From Desulfobulbaceae bacterium (GTDB lineage: Bacteria; Desulfobacterota; Desulfobulbia; Desulfobulbales; VMSU01), in assembly GCA_013792005.1 (NCBI GenBank), contig VMSU01000162.1:1-37771 (forward strand): a DNA stretch of 37,771 nt. The letters are read 5' to 3'. Both the position numbers and the translations under genes were made by a program. Shown piece by piece: positions 1-9,817 of the stretch (position 1 is its first letter; every line of letters begins with the position of its first letter). The notes beneath the pieces are model-generated. The model saw nothing but the letters and a program-made list of their open reading frames with translations, had not been told where the DNA came from and ran no database searches.

Positions 1-168
1 CTCCTCCGGGAGACATGGGAAAGCAGGGTCTTGAATACCTAAGAGGAGTCGACGGATACCGAGCACCTGTAACGCCTCCTGGATGGCAGTGGGCGGAGCT
101 GATAAAGATTCATCCACTGCAGCCCTCTCATTCGTTGCATCGACATGCGATTCTTCGGATTCAGACAT
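1..168 (-). CDS. N-terminus of a probable 4-alpha-glucanotransferase (partial, runs off the window)
   Basis: Only the first 56 codons lie in the window. The ATG at 168 sits 2 bases after a GGAGAAAAAG ribosome binding site and overlaps the end of glgB by 8 bases, which is strong evidence for a translationally coupled real gene. An acidic, low-complexity start ([10 protein letters not shown]) is followed by a stretch reading [20 protein letters not shown]. From memory, this resembles the start of some GH77 4-alpha-glucanotransferases that begin with a 'LGIHDxxFPS' type motif. A glucanotransferase would fit the last position of an alpha-glucan operon, trimming or rearranging glucan produced by GlgE and GlgB. 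That the gene exists is well supported; the function rests on a short motif and on context. Confidence 0.55.
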   Translation of the reverse strand, partial: MSESEESHVDATNERAAVDESLSAPPTAIQEALQVLGIRRLLLGIQDPAFPCLPEE

Positions 169-2065
169 CTCTTTTTCTCCGAAAGACAACCATCGCCAAC
201 GGAGGCAGGGTCACCATGAGCGAATGATAATGACCAAAAGCCGTCACTGGGCAAGCTTCAATTCCGCCAAAATTCCCTTGTCCAGAGCCTCCGTAGAGGT
301 GGGCGTCACTATTTAAGATCTCCTCCCAGAATCCATCCGCAGGCACACCGAGCCGATGGTTGTGCCGAGGAGCTGGGGTAAAATTACAGGCACAAACTAC
401 GACATCATCCTCGTTTCGGCCCCGACGAAGGAACGAGATCACACTCTGTTCAGAATCGTGGGCATCGATCCAGGAAAACCCCGAGGGTTCAAAATCCAAT
501 TCATAAAGCGCTGGCTCCCCCCGCATGGTGGTGTTCAAATCCCTCACCCAGCGCTGCAGGCCACGATGATCATCATCGACAAGCAGATGCCAATCCAGAC
601 TGGTATCGTGATTCCACTCCGACCATTGCCCAAACTCCCCCCCCATGAAAATAAGTTTCTTGCCGGGATGGGTAAACATCAAGCCAAAAAGCAGACGGAG
701 GTTAGCAAAACGCTGCCAACGATCACCAGGCATCTTGCCAAGAAGCGATCCCTTGCCGTGCACCACCTCATCATGAGAAAGGGGAAGAAGGAAATTCTCC
801 TGAAAAGCGTAGATCAAGCTGAAGGTGAGTTGGTTGTGGTGATATTTGCGGTGAATCGGGTCCTTGGAAGCATACAGGAGGATATCGTGCATCCAGCCCA
901 TATTCCATTTAAGCCCAAACCCCAACCCCCCGACATAAGTCGGGCGTGAGACCATAGGCCAGGCAGTAGACTCCTCTGCGATCATGACCACATCGGGATG
1001 CTCCTGATAAACGAGTTCGTTGCAACGCCTGATAAAATTAATGGCCTCCAAATTTTCACGGCCGCCATAGATATTGGGAATCCACTCGCCTTCAGCCCTG
1101 GAGTAGTCAAGGTAAAGCATACTTGCCACAGCGTCCATACGAAGACCGTCGGCATGATAGACCTCCATCCAAAAAAGAGCGTTGGCCAGAAGAAAATTAA
1201 CTACCTGCGGCCGACCAAAATTAAAGATAGAGGTATCCCAATCCTGGTGAAGTCCCTGCCGTGGATCGGCATGCTCGTAGAGATGAGTACCATCGAAATA
1301 ACCAAGACCATGTTCATCCCGAGGGAAATGAGCCGGCACCCAATCCAGGATAACTCCGATGCCATTACGATGGAGGGTATCCACCAGGAACATAAAATCA
1401 TAGGGAGTCCCAAAGCGGCTGGTAGGGGCAAAGTACCCGACTGGCTGATACCCCCAAGAACCATCAAAAGGATGTTCGGTAATGGGCAGAAACTCCACAT
1501 GAGTGAACCCCATCTCCACGACATAGGTAACCAGTTTTTCCGCTAGTTCCCGGTAGGTGAGCCAGCGATTACCCTCCCCTCTCATCCATGACCCAAGATG
1601 GACCTCGTAGATGGACATAGGGCTGGTGAGTTTATTCCTTTCCTTTCGCTCCGTCATCCACAGATCATCACCCCAGGCATAACCGTCGAGATGCCAGATT
1701 CGGGATGCTGTCTGTGGCGTGATTTCAGCGGCAAAGCCAACCGGATCGGCCTTCTGGACCCTATACCCGCCGAAACTCGAAGTAATAGCGTACTTGTAGA
1801 GTTCCCCATGGCCAACGCCAGGGATAAATCCTACCCAGAAACCACTTCCGGAATGATTTTCCAGCGTCGCCACCCCTTCTTGCCAGCCATTAAATTCTCC
1901 GACCACAGAAACGACAGCGGCTCCTGGGGCCCAAACCGCAAACCAGGTTCCAGATTGCCCCTGAACCTCACCAGGATGAGCGCCAAGTTTTTCCCACGCA
2001 CGATAGTGCCGTCCCTCATCCAGCAGGTGGATGTCATAGTTGGAAAGAAAAGAATTCTTACTCAT
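161..2065 (-). CDS. glgB: 1,4-alpha-glucan branching enzyme GlgB (GH13)
   Basis: This enzyme cuts alpha-1,4 glucan chains and re-attaches the piece through an alpha-1,6 bond, making the branches of glycogen-like polymer. The 634-residue protein has an N-terminal CBM48 (residues about 20-110, with [20 protein letters not shown]) and a GH13 barrel. Visible barrel motifs are [11 protein letters not shown] (about 242), [17 protein letters not shown] with the nucleophile Asp (about 312), [10 protein letters not shown] with the acid/base Glu (about 363) and [14 protein letters not shown] (about 432). The length matches short-form bacterial GlgB. Its ATG overlaps the TreS-maltokinase stop in an ATGA, and its own stop overlaps the next gene. 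Placed after glgE, it probably branches the glucan made by GlgE. No glgA or glgC is present in the window. Confidence 0.96.
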   Translation of the reverse strand: MSKNSFLSNYDIHLLDEGRHYRAWEKLGAHPGEVQGQSGTWFAVWAPGAAVVSVVGEFNGWQEGVATLENHSGSGFWVGFIPGVGHGELYKYAITSSFGGYRVQKADPVGFAAEITPQTASRIWHLDGYAWGDDLWMTERKERNKLTSPMSIYEVHLGSWMRGEGNRWLTYRELAEKLVTYVVEMGFTHVEFLPITEHPFDGSWGYQPVGYFAPTSRFGTPYDFMFLVDTLHRNGIGVILDWVPAHFPRDEHGLGYFDGTHLYEHADPRQGLHQDWDTSIFNFGRPQVVNFLLANALFWMEVYHADGLRMDAVASMLYLDYSRAEGEWIPNIYGGRENLEAINFIRRCNELVYQEHPDVVMIAEESTAWPMVSRPTYVGGLGFGLKWNMGWMHDILLYASKDPIHRKYHHNQLTFSLIYAFQENFLLPLSHDEVVHGKGSLLGKMPGDRWQRFANLRLLFGLMFTHPGKKLIFMGGEFGQWSEWNHDTSLDWHLLVDDDHRGLQRWVRDLNTTMRGEPALYELDFEPSGFSWIDAHDSEQSVISFLRRGRNEDDVVVCACNFTPAPRHNHRLGVPADGFWEEILNSDAHLYGGSGQGNFGGIEACPVTAFGHYHSLMVTLPPLAMVVFRRKRDV

Positions 2066-5000
2066 ATTGAGATCCCCTTACCGCCCGACATAAAAGTCAG
2101 GATCCCTTCCAAGGGGATGCGCAACCAATCAGGGCGGTTGTTCAGTTCATACTCAGTTTCGTAAAATGCCTTATCGAGAATGAAAGAGTGCAGCAGCAAT
2201 TCCAGGTGTTTTTCTTTGGTTGGAAGAAATGATGCGCCAACTGCGCGATCAAGATAACCGTGCAAGAAGGCCGCCCGGACCCACTCCTCCCAGGCCTGCA
2301 ACCTCCCACTTAAAAATGCTACTTCCTCAGGCGGCGCGTTTTCCCTGGAAAACAGAATGTTCATGGCAGCGTAGGCAAAGGAACGGAGCATGCCTGCCAC
2401 GTCTTTCATGGGAGAGTGCTTCTCTTGCCGTTCACCAAGCGTTCGCAGAGGTTCACCTTCGAAATCGAGGAGGATCCAGTCCGTTCCCCGCCGGAGAACC
2501 TGGCCTAAGTGGTAGTCGCCATGACAACGGATACGAGTAGCGCGACTCTTTATCGTCGATAATTGATGGAATTGACTTATAAGCCGATCACCTTCGGCCA
2601 GTGCCAGATCCCCCTTAATCTGGATATCTTCGGGAAGTTCCCGAATGCGTGAATTCAAGAGAACCAAGGTCTGCCTAGCGTGGCGTGAGAAAACATCAGC
2701 AAGACTCTGAAGATAAACCTCATCCAGCGCTTCAGGCTTGAAAGCAGACTGGCGTGTCGTAGAGGCCAAGGCCACATGGAATTCGGCTGTGCGTCTTCCG
2801 AGGTTCTCGAAGGCAGTGAGTCCTTCCCCAAAACCATCACAGCCGCCACTCTTGCCATAGGCTGCGGCTGCTGCAAGGAGCGACATACCGGCAAAGGGCC
2901 TCAGATCTTCCTCCTTGATCTCCTGGGTTTTGCCCAAAAAGTCCTTGGCTGAATGAAGGGCATAGGTCCAACCCTCGCCATCGCTCTCTAAATATGGTTG
3001 AAGCATAGCAACAGCGGCCGTCGTACCGTTTCGGTTAAGCAGGATGCCCCCGGCAACAGGAGCCAGGGCCTCAAAATTGGTGTGTTCCGTAAGATGTAGA
3101 CTGATGGCAAAATCCGGATTAGCACCTTCTTCCAATCGTCGATAGAGCTTAAAGATAGACTGCTCATCCATAACTACCGAGCTGTTACTCTGCTCAAGAC
3201 CCAGCAGACGTACAGTGCCGCAGGGAATTTCAGTAGAAATCACTTTTTCAAAGGCACGGGTAGCAAATGCCTGAAGCTTCCCACCACGGACAGTGGAAAA
3301 ACTGCGACTGTCGGCCATGGCCTCGAAAAGTTCGCAACAGGCAACCCGATCTACCAGCCCGTCCAGAAAAACCCCCTTTCCCCGCGGCGTCTTGAAAACA
3401 GCGAGGACACTTTCCGAGTCTTCACTGACAAGCCTTTCCGCCGCCGCACCAGTCACTACCTTTAACGGCAGGCAGTAGTCATCCTTCTCTCCTTCGCTGT
3501 AACTTACCGTAATAAAGGCGACAAAAAAACTACCTCCCATCTTGGCCCAATCAGATAAGGCAACTCCTGTAATAATCCGAGACTTACCCCTGAACCAGCG
3601 CTGGGTTGGAAGCCAGACTGGGAGAATCTCATTCTCCAGAACATGCTGAAAAGCCCCTTCCAACATTCCACTCCAGTTCTCAGCAATAGAGAGGATGGGA
3701 AGATAAAAAGATGCGATTTCACGCGCTCCGTCGAAACGAATAAGTTCTGCCGGCGGCTCCAGTCTGAACCAATAGAAAGAGTGGGGACCAATGGTAACAA
3801 AATAAGGTAGTTCACCGATAGAAGGAAACTCAGTCCTGCCGATCATCTCCACAGGCACATACCCTTTATATTCAGACAAGTCGAGTTCCACTGGCTGGAC
3901 AAATCGGGAGAGATTGGCAACGACCAAAATCACCTCCCTTTTGTAGCGCCGTAGATAGACCAGGACCTTCCGATTCTCCGGTCTAAGGAATTCAAGAGTC
4001 CCTCGGCCAAAGGCCTTGTGCTGACGTCGAAGCGCGAGCATCCGTTTCATAAAATGGAGAAGTGACGAAGGGTCCCGTTCCTGGGCCTCAATGTTAATCG
4101 CCGTGTAACCATAAACAGGATCCATAATCACCGGAAGATACAGACGCGCAGGGTCAGCTTTGGAAAAACCTGCATTTCTGTCGGCTGACCACTGCATGGG
4201 AGTGCGTACCCCATTGCGATCTCCCAAAAAGAAGTTGTCGCCCATACCGATTTCATCGCCGTAATACATAATCGGGGTACCAGGAAGTGAGAAGAGCAAA
4301 CTATTCAATAACTCCATCCGGCGGCGGGAGTTGTCGAGCAATGGCGCAAGCCTTCGGCGAATACCGACATTTACCCGCATCCGAGGATCCTTGGCATATT
4401 CGCGGTACATATAATCCCGCTCCTCGTCGGTAACCATCTCCAAGGTGAGTTCGTCGTGGTTACGCAGAAAAATCCCCCATTGGCAGTTAGCCGGGATTTC
4501 AGGGGTACGCTCCAGAATTTCGGTGATGGGTCGGCGATCTTCCTGACGGAGCGCCATGTAGATCCGGGGCATAAGCGGGAAGTGAAAGGCCATCTGGCAT
4601 TCATCCCCTTCCCCGAAATAAGCCGCCGTATCTTCCGGCCACTGATTGGCCTCAGCCAGAAGTACCCGGTCATTATAGTGAAGATCCATCTCCCGCCGAA
4701 TCTCCTTGATCACGGCATGGGTTTCAGGGAGATTCTCGTTAGTGGTGCCTTCACGGACGCAGAGATAGGGCACAGCATCAAGCCTGAGTCCATCCACTCC
4801 CATATCGAGCCAGAAGTTAAGCACCCTGGTAACCGCCTTTATCACCTGAGGATTATTAAGATTCAGATCTGGCTGATGAGTAAAGAATCGATGCCAGTAA
4901 TAGGCCTTGGCCACCGGATCCCAGGCCCAGTTGGAGGTCTCGGAATCCGTGAAAATGATTCGTGTATCAGGAAATTTGGTATTAGTGTCGCTCCAAACAT

Positions 5001-5397
5001 AATAACGATGGTGAGCCGATCCAGGCTTAGCCCGGCGCGCTGTCTGAAACCAGGGATGTTGATCTGAAGTGTGATTAATTACCAGTTCGGTAATGACCCG
5101 CAATCCTCGACGATGGGCCTCTCGCACAAATTGCCGAAAATCACGAAGTGTGCCGTAATCGGGATGAACTCCCCGGTAATCGGAGATATCGTAACCATCG
5201 TCCTTAAAAGGCGAAGGATAAAAGGGAAGCAGCCAGATAGTGTTGACTCCGAGATCTTGAATATAGTCAAGCTTGCTGATGAGTCCCGGAAAATCGCCAA
5301 TGCCGTCACCGCTGCTATCGCAAAAGGCCTTGACGTGAAGTTCATATATGATGGCATCTTTATACCACAGGGGGTCACCCTGACTTTTCGCGTGCAT
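2062..5397 (-). CDS. treS: Trehalose synthase-maltokinase fusion (TreS-Mak)
   Basis: This is a two-domain enzyme of 1111 residues. The N-terminal GH13 part (about 1-560) is trehalose synthase, which interconverts trehalose and maltose. Motifs are [16 protein letters not shown] (about 100), [10 protein letters not shown] with the nucleophile (about 202), [11 protein letters not shown] (about 247) and [13 protein letters not shown] (about 314). The C-terminal part (about 600-1111) is a maltokinase/aminoglycoside-phosphotransferase fold with [12 protein letters not shown] (about 959) and ILLDFEGEP (about 977), which would phosphorylate maltose to maltose-1-phosphate with ATP. In mycobacteria these are two proteins that form a complex; here they are fused. 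The product feeds GlgE, whose gene lies 13 bases upstream. The ATG start follows closely on glgE, and the stop overlaps glgB by 4 bases. Confidence 0.96.
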   Translation of the reverse strand: MHAKSQGDPLWYKDAIIYELHVKAFCDSSGDGIGDFPGLISKLDYIQDLGVNTIWLLPFYPSPFKDDGYDISDYRGVHPDYGTLRDFRQFVREAHRRGLRVITELVINHTSDQHPWFQTARRAKPGSAHHRYYVWSDTNTKFPDTRIIFTDSETSNWAWDPVAKAYYWHRFFTHQPDLNLNNPQVIKAVTRVLNFWLDMGVDGLRLDAVPYLCVREGTTNENLPETHAVIKEIRREMDLHYNDRVLLAEANQWPEDTAAYFGEGDECQMAFHFPLMPRIYMALRQEDRRPITEILERTPEIPANCQWGIFLRNHDELTLEMVTDEERDYMYREYAKDPRMRVNVGIRRRLAPLLDNSRRRMELLNSLLFSLPGTPIMYYGDEIGMGDNFFLGDRNGVRTPMQWSADRNAGFSKADPARLYLPVIMDPVYGYTAINIEAQERDPSSLLHFMKRMLALRRQHKAFGRGTLEFLRPENRKVLVYLRRYKREVILVVANLSRFVQPVELDLSEYKGYVPVEMIGRTEFPSIGELPYFVTIGPHSFYWFRLEPPAELIRFDGAREIASFYLPILSIAENWSGMLEGAFQHVLENEILPVWLPTQRWFRGKSRIITGVALSDWAKMGGSFFVAFITVSYSEGEKDDYCLPLKVVTGAAAERLVSEDSESVLAVFKTPRGKGVFLDGLVDRVACCELFEAMADSRSFSTVRGGKLQAFATRAFEKVISTEIPCGTVRLLGLEQSNSSVVMDEQSIFKLYRRLEEGANPDFAISLHLTEHTNFEALAPVAGGILLNRNGTTAAVAMLQPYLESDGEGWTYALHSAKDFLGKTQEIKEEDLRPFAGMSLLAAAAAYGKSGGCDGFGEGLTAFENLGRRTAEFHVALASTTRQSAFKPEALDEVYLQSLADVFSRHARQTLVLLNSRIRELPEDIQIKGDLALAEGDRLISQFHQLSTIKSRATRIRCHGDYHLGQVLRRGTDWILLDFEGEPLRTLGERQEKHSPMKDVAGMLRSFAYAAMNILFSRENAPPEEVAFLSGRLQAWEEWVRAAFLHGYLDRAVGASFLPTKEKHLELLLHSFILDKAFYETEYELNNRPDWLRIPLEGILTFMSGGKGISI

Positions 5398-5410
5398 AAG
5401 TTAAGTGTCC

Positions 5411-7423
5411 TTACATAAAGTAATCGAAATCCCGCTCTGTCCGTACTCGTCGACGAAGCAAGAAAATTTGAGCCGGCGATAAGGCCGGATCGAGACGGAG
5501 ATAGTTACGGGTGCCTTGCCAGAGATAACGGCCTGCTCCCAGCAGGTCATGAACCTGGTAAGACTCGGTCTCACCGATGCCAAATTCTCCCACCGGGAAC
5601 TGTAACCACCCTTCATGGGCATGATGAGGATCGAGGTTAACCGCCACCAGGATGATATTATCGTTATCCGACGTCGTTTTGCTGTAGCAGAGGATCTGTT
5701 CGTTGTCCACGGGATAGAAGCGCAGCCGAAAATTATGGGCAAGGGCCGGATTATCACGACGGATCCGGTTGATCCGCTTGATGAAATCCGAGAGCCCACC
5801 CTGCCGATTCCACTCTCTTTGGCGGATCTGAAATTTTTCCGAATCCAGATATTCCTCGGTACCGGGCAAGGCCTCAGCCTCGCAGTGTTCGAACCCGCTA
5901 TACACCCCGTAACTGGAACTTAAGGTGGCAGCAAGAACCAGTCGGGCAAGAAAAGCGGGGCGTCCGCCAAACTGGAGATACTCAGGCAGAATATCCGGGG
6001 TATTGACAAAAAAATTCGGTCGAAAGAACTCCCGCACCCCGCTCTGAGTAAGTTCGGAGAGGTATTGAGTGATTTCATGACCGGTGTTGCGCCAGGTAAA
6101 ATAGGTATATGATTGATTAAAACCGGCTTTAGCCAAGGCATACATAACTGCAGGTCTGGTAAAGGCCTCTGCAAGGAAGATAACATCGGGCCGTGCGGTT
6201 CGAACCTCCCGGATAAGCCACTGCCAAAAACGAAGCGACTTGGTATGAGGGTTATCAATACGAAAAACAGTAACACCCTGGTCCATCCAGAAAAGAACGA
6301 CTTCTGCCAGCGCTTGCCAGAGTGTGCGCCACTCCTGGCACTCGAAATCCAAGGGATAGATGTCCTGATATTTCTTAGGCGGGTTCTCAGCATATTTGAT
6401 ACTACCGTCCGGTCGATGCCGAAACCACTCGGGATGCTCATGTACCCAGGGATGATCGGGCGAACATTGAAAGGCGATATCAAGAGCAACCATAAGATTG
6501 TGCCTATGGGCTGCTTCCACAAAATGCCTAAAGTCATCCAGTGTTCCAAGATCCGGATGAACAGCGCAATGTCCACCCTCTTCCGCGCCAATAGCCCAAG
6601 GACTACCGGGATCATCCGGCCCTGCAGTCAAGGTGTTATTTGGCCCCTTACGGTACGTTCGGCCAATAGGATGAATTGGTGGCAGATAAAGGATGTCGAA
6701 ACCCATGTTAGCGACATAGGGTAAAAGGGCCTCTGCCTCACGAAAAGTACCGGACCTGCCGGGAACAGACGTCGCTGAACGAGGAAAAAGTTCATACCAG
6801 GCGCTAAATCGAGCGTGGACCGGATCTACATCTACAGTGAAAGCAGGATGCTCAGTGGACTTAGCACGATCAGGATACCGAAGCATAAGGGCGTTCAAAT
6901 CAGGGGCAAGACCTGCTTCAATTCTGACTTCCGCAGACCGATTCAAATCGGCCAGAAAAGAAGCGTGATCGACAAGCTGAGATCGATCAACAAGGGAGGC
7001 GCGACCAACTGCTTGTTCCACCATAACCGCCCCTTCGAGAAGTTCACTTGCCACGTCCTGGCTAGCCGCAACCTTCTTCCTTATTTCCTCTCGCCAGGTG
7101 GCGAAGTGATCTGCCATGCCGATAACGGAATACACATAAGGCTCAAGAGACGTAATCAGAAAAGAAGCCCTCCAGCGATCATTTCCAATACAATGCATGG
7201 GGATCTCCTGCCATTCACTTTTCGCACTCGACCGGTAACGGAGGATAACGATGAGATGATCGTGACCGTCAGCAAAGACATCCGCCGTAACGGTTACCGC
7301 CTCTCCCGGAGTCCGTTTGATCGGGTAGCGGCCATCGTCAACCGAGGGCCGGACATTTTCAATCCACACACGACGGGCCAGATTCTCATCCGGGAGAGAG
7401 ACTTTGTGAGCGCTGTCCTTCAT
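5411..7423 (-). CDS. glgE: Alpha-1,4-glucan:maltose-1-phosphate maltosyltransferase GlgE
   Basis: GlgE (GH13_3) transfers maltosyl units from maltose-1-phosphate to the non-reducing end of alpha-1,4-glucan. The N-terminal beta-sandwich (VWIENVRPSVDDGRYPIKRTPG) precedes the barrel. Motifs are VALDIAFQCSPDHPW, FRIDNPHTKSLRFWQW (nucleophile Asp about 390), FLAEAFTRPAVMY (acid/base Glu about 417) and FFVNTPDI. I chose the ATG at 7423 (MKDSAHK, 670 residues) because a strong AGGAGG lies 7 bases upstream. A GTG seven codons earlier reads through that ribosome binding site. Neighbours are otsA (35-base gap) upstream and treS-mak (13-base gap) downstream, exactly the TreS-Mak-GlgE-GlgB route from trehalose to glucan. 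Confidence 0.96.
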   Translation of the reverse strand: MKDSAHKVSLPDENLARRVWIENVRPSVDDGRYPIKRTPGEAVTVTADVFADGHDHLIVILRYRSSAKSEWQEIPMHCIGNDRWRASFLITSLEPYVYSVIGMADHFATWREEIRKKVAASQDVASELLEGAVMVEQAVGRASLVDRSQLVDHASFLADLNRSAEVRIEAGLAPDLNALMLRYPDRAKSTEHPAFTVDVDPVHARFSAWYELFPRSATSVPGRSGTFREAEALLPYVANMGFDILYLPPIHPIGRTYRKGPNNTLTAGPDDPGSPWAIGAEEGGHCAVHPDLGTLDDFRHFVEAAHRHNLMVALDIAFQCSPDHPWVHEHPEWFRHRPDGSIKYAENPPKKYQDIYPLDFECQEWRTLWQALAEVVLFWMDQGVTVFRIDNPHTKSLRFWQWLIREVRTARPDVIFLAEAFTRPAVMYALAKAGFNQSYTYFTWRNTGHEITQYLSELTQSGVREFFRPNFFVNTPDILPEYLQFGGRPAFLARLVLAATLSSSYGVYSGFEHCEAEALPGTEEYLDSEKFQIRQREWNRQGGLSDFIKRINRIRRDNPALAHNFRLRFYPVDNEQILCYSKTTSDNDNIILVAVNLDPHHAHEGWLQFPVGEFGIGETESYQVHDLLGAGRYLWQGTRNYLRLDPALSPAQIFLLRRRVRTERDFDYFM

Positions 7424-7458
7424 GCTGCAACCTCCTAATTTCACAAAAAAACATGACC

Positions 7459-8952
7459 TTAACCATTGATATTGGGTTTGGGCACAAAAAATTCAGCAAC
7501 AGGAAACTGACTGAGATCCTTATCAAGTCCCACACGGAAATAGGTATTGACCCAGTGAAAAATATCATTTTTCTTTATTGAACGTCTCATCTTTCTCATT
7601 CTGGCCTGCCGTGTTTCCTTATCCATGATAAACGCTTCGTAAATCACATCAGCAACCCCCTCGATATCGTAAGGATTGACCAACAGCGCTCCACTATGCA
7701 GCTGCGCTGCCGCGCCGGCAAATTCACTCAAGATCAAAATTCCGTTATCATCAATGCTGCATGCACAGAACTCCTTGGCGACCAGATTCATCCCATCTTT
7801 TAGCGGAGTCACCAAAGCAATTTCACAGGTGCGATAGTAGGAGAGTAACTCCACCCGACTGAGAGAACGATAGATATAATGGATCGGGGTCCAGCCTACT
7901 TCCGTGAAACGGCCATTGATCTCTCCCACCAACCTTTCAATTTCTTGTTTGAGCGCTTCGTATTCAGGCACCCCCTGACGACTGGGCACGACTACCTGTA
8001 CCAAACTGACCTTCCTTCTCATCTCGGGATACCGCTCCAAGGAGTTGGCAAAAGCAAGCAAACGTTGCGGAATTCCCTTGGTGTAATCAAGTCGATCCAC
8101 GCCGAGAATCAACTTCCGCTCGGGAAGATTGGCATGAATAATCCAAGCCTGATCTTGCACCTCTTTCATTTCTGCAAGTTCTGCGAACTGATTATAATCA
8201 ATGCTGATAGGAAACGTCCCCACCAGCACTTCCCTAGTCGGAGTCAAACACCTTGCCACCTGGCCGTGACCAATGACTTTGGAGCCTGGGATCAACATCT
8301 TGACACAATCCATGAAATTTCGCCGATCACGCACTGTTTGAAAGCCAACTAAATCATACTGCAGCAAGGCATTCAGGATCTGGAATCGCCAAGGCATCCT
8401 AATAAATCCATCCAAATGAGGGAAAGGAATGTGAAGAAAAAACCCGGTATGACGATTGACACCCATTTTCTTCAACTGGTCGGCTACCAGGATAAGCTGA
8501 TAGTCGTGAATCCAGACATAGTCCTCGTCTTCTTCAGTGTTTTCGGCAATAGATTTGGCAAACTTAGCGTTAACCCTTTCGTAAACTTTCCAATAGGCCG
8601 GGTCAAAATTACATTTTGAAGGCAGATCATGAAACAAGGGCCAAAGCACCTCATTGGAGAAACCAAAATAGTACTTCTGGATCTCATCTTCCGTTAAATC
8701 GACTGGTTCCAGAGTATAACCAGTTTCCTGAGCGCCTTTCGATAGCAGATCATCCAGCGCCCCTTCACTCATAGACTCACGGATATTCGAGCCAAGCCAG
8801 CCGATCCACAGCCCTCCACGATCGCGCAGTACCGGCCCTAAAGCCGTCACCAAACCCCCTTCTCCCGATTTTATCAACCACTGTCCATCATCTCCTTTGG
8901 TTACAACTATCGCCAAACGGTTCGACACGACGGCAAGTCTGGTGTTTTCCAT
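7459..8952 (-). CDS. otsA: Alpha,alpha-trehalose-phosphate synthase OtsA (GT20)
   Basis: OtsA joins a nucleotide-activated glucose to glucose-6-phosphate, giving trehalose-6-phosphate in the cytoplasm. The 497-residue protein shows the full GT20 motif set: RLAIVV...GGLVTAL at the N-terminus, WIHDYQLI (about 147), FFLHIPFPH (about 168), [12 protein letters not shown] (about 285), [16 protein letters not shown] and [10 protein letters not shown] near the C-terminus. Length and motif order match the family. It starts 6 bases after the otsB stop, so the phosphatase gene is translated first, and ends 35 bases before glgE. There is no fused phosphatase domain. Confidence 0.96.
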   Translation of the reverse strand: MENTRLAVVSNRLAIVVTKGDDGQWLIKSGEGGLVTALGPVLRDRGGLWIGWLGSNIRESMSEGALDDLLSKGAQETGYTLEPVDLTEDEIQKYYFGFSNEVLWPLFHDLPSKCNFDPAYWKVYERVNAKFAKSIAENTEEDEDYVWIHDYQLILVADQLKKMGVNRHTGFFLHIPFPHLDGFIRMPWRFQILNALLQYDLVGFQTVRDRRNFMDCVKMLIPGSKVIGHGQVARCLTPTREVLVGTFPISIDYNQFAELAEMKEVQDQAWIIHANLPERKLILGVDRLDYTKGIPQRLLAFANSLERYPEMRRKVSLVQVVVPSRQGVPEYEALKQEIERLVGEINGRFTEVGWTPIHYIYRSLSRVELLSYYRTCEIALVTPLKDGMNLVAKEFCACSIDDNGILILSEFAGAAAQLHSGALLVNPYDIEGVADVIYEAFIMDKETRQARMRKMRRSIKKNDIFHWVNTYFRVGLDKDLSQFPVAEFFVPKPNING

Positions 8953-8958
8953 TCTTCT

Positions 8959-9768
8959 TTAACTCCCAGGCGTAGATGTTACGGAAACCCAGGTTTCCAA
9001 AAATTTCTTAACCGCCTCACAATCTGGTAAAAATCCCTTGGCAGCGGTTGTTGAGGAAGCCGAGCCAACTTTAATGCCAACTCCCATTTCATGAATTGTC
9101 CTGAAAGCGTCTTCATCGGTATCGTCGTCGCCCACGTATACCGGGAAGGTCCCTAGCGGCTGAAGATGCAGAAGCTCCGACAAGGCATCTCCTTTGTGAC
9201 GACCGGCACAACGGATCTCGACCCCTCCGTTAAACCGCCGACACTCCAGGGCATGTTGAATGGCAATCGCAGTCCAGGCGGAGAATATGCTCTCCTCCAT
9301 CAAAGAGGCTACTTGGCCAGGAAATCCTCGAGTGTGCATCGCAATCGAGGCAACCTTATACTCGAGTTTTTCACCATACCCCTGCTGCAACGCCACACCC
9401 TTTGCCTTTTCAAGTCCCATTTTCTGTTCAGCTGACGGATTGATCACCACTGGGCTGTCGTTTGCCGGATGCCACATCTCAAAGCCATGACTGCCAACGA
9501 TGGTCACGGGAAGATTATTGAGCAGCGTCGAAACCTCAAAGGCAGGGCGGCCAGAAACAATGGCAACGGTAGTCGTATTCTGTTTCAATAGCGCATCTAA
9601 GATATCAAGCACGCCGGGCAGAGGTTTCGCCTGCATCGGATCAACATGAAATGGAGCGAGTGTCCCATCATAATCCAATCCCAGAAATCTTAATTGCTCA
9701 GAACAGACTCTGTCCCAAAAGTCGGGCACATTCCCTATTTCTATTTTTCTTTTATTATTACAATTCAT
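8959..9768 (-). CDS. otsB: Trehalose-6-phosphate phosphatase OtsB (HAD family)
   Basis: OtsB removes phosphate from trehalose-6-phosphate to release trehalose. The 269-residue protein has HAD motif I LGLDYDGTLAPF (nucleophile Asp about 31), motif II IVSGRP, and the motif IV region YVGDDDTDEDAF (about 212), which binds Mg. A segment GSHGFEMW matches the 'GxHGxE' substrate region of the family. It is followed by otsA 6 bases later and preceded by treY with a 49-base gap, so OtsB and OtsA are probably made from one transcript. The start chosen is the first ATG (MNCNNKRKIEIG); the Lys-rich first residues have no motif that fixes the start. Confidence 0.95.
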   Translation of the reverse strand: MNCNNKRKIEIGNVPDFWDRVCSEQLRFLGLDYDGTLAPFHVDPMQAKPLPGVLDILDALLKQNTTTVAIVSGRPAFEVSTLLNNLPVTIVGSHGFEMWHPANDSPVVINPSAEQKMGLEKAKGVALQQGYGEKLEYKVASIAMHTRGFPGQVASLMEESIFSAWTAIAIQHALECRRFNGGVEIRCAGRHKGDALSELLHLQPLGTFPVYVGDDDTDEDAFRTIHEMGVGIKVGSASSTTAAKGFLPDCEAVKKFLETWVSVTSTPGS

Positions 9769-9817
9769 TATGCCCTTTTTTGCATCTTGGAATTATTATT
9801 AATCTTGGCACCAATCA

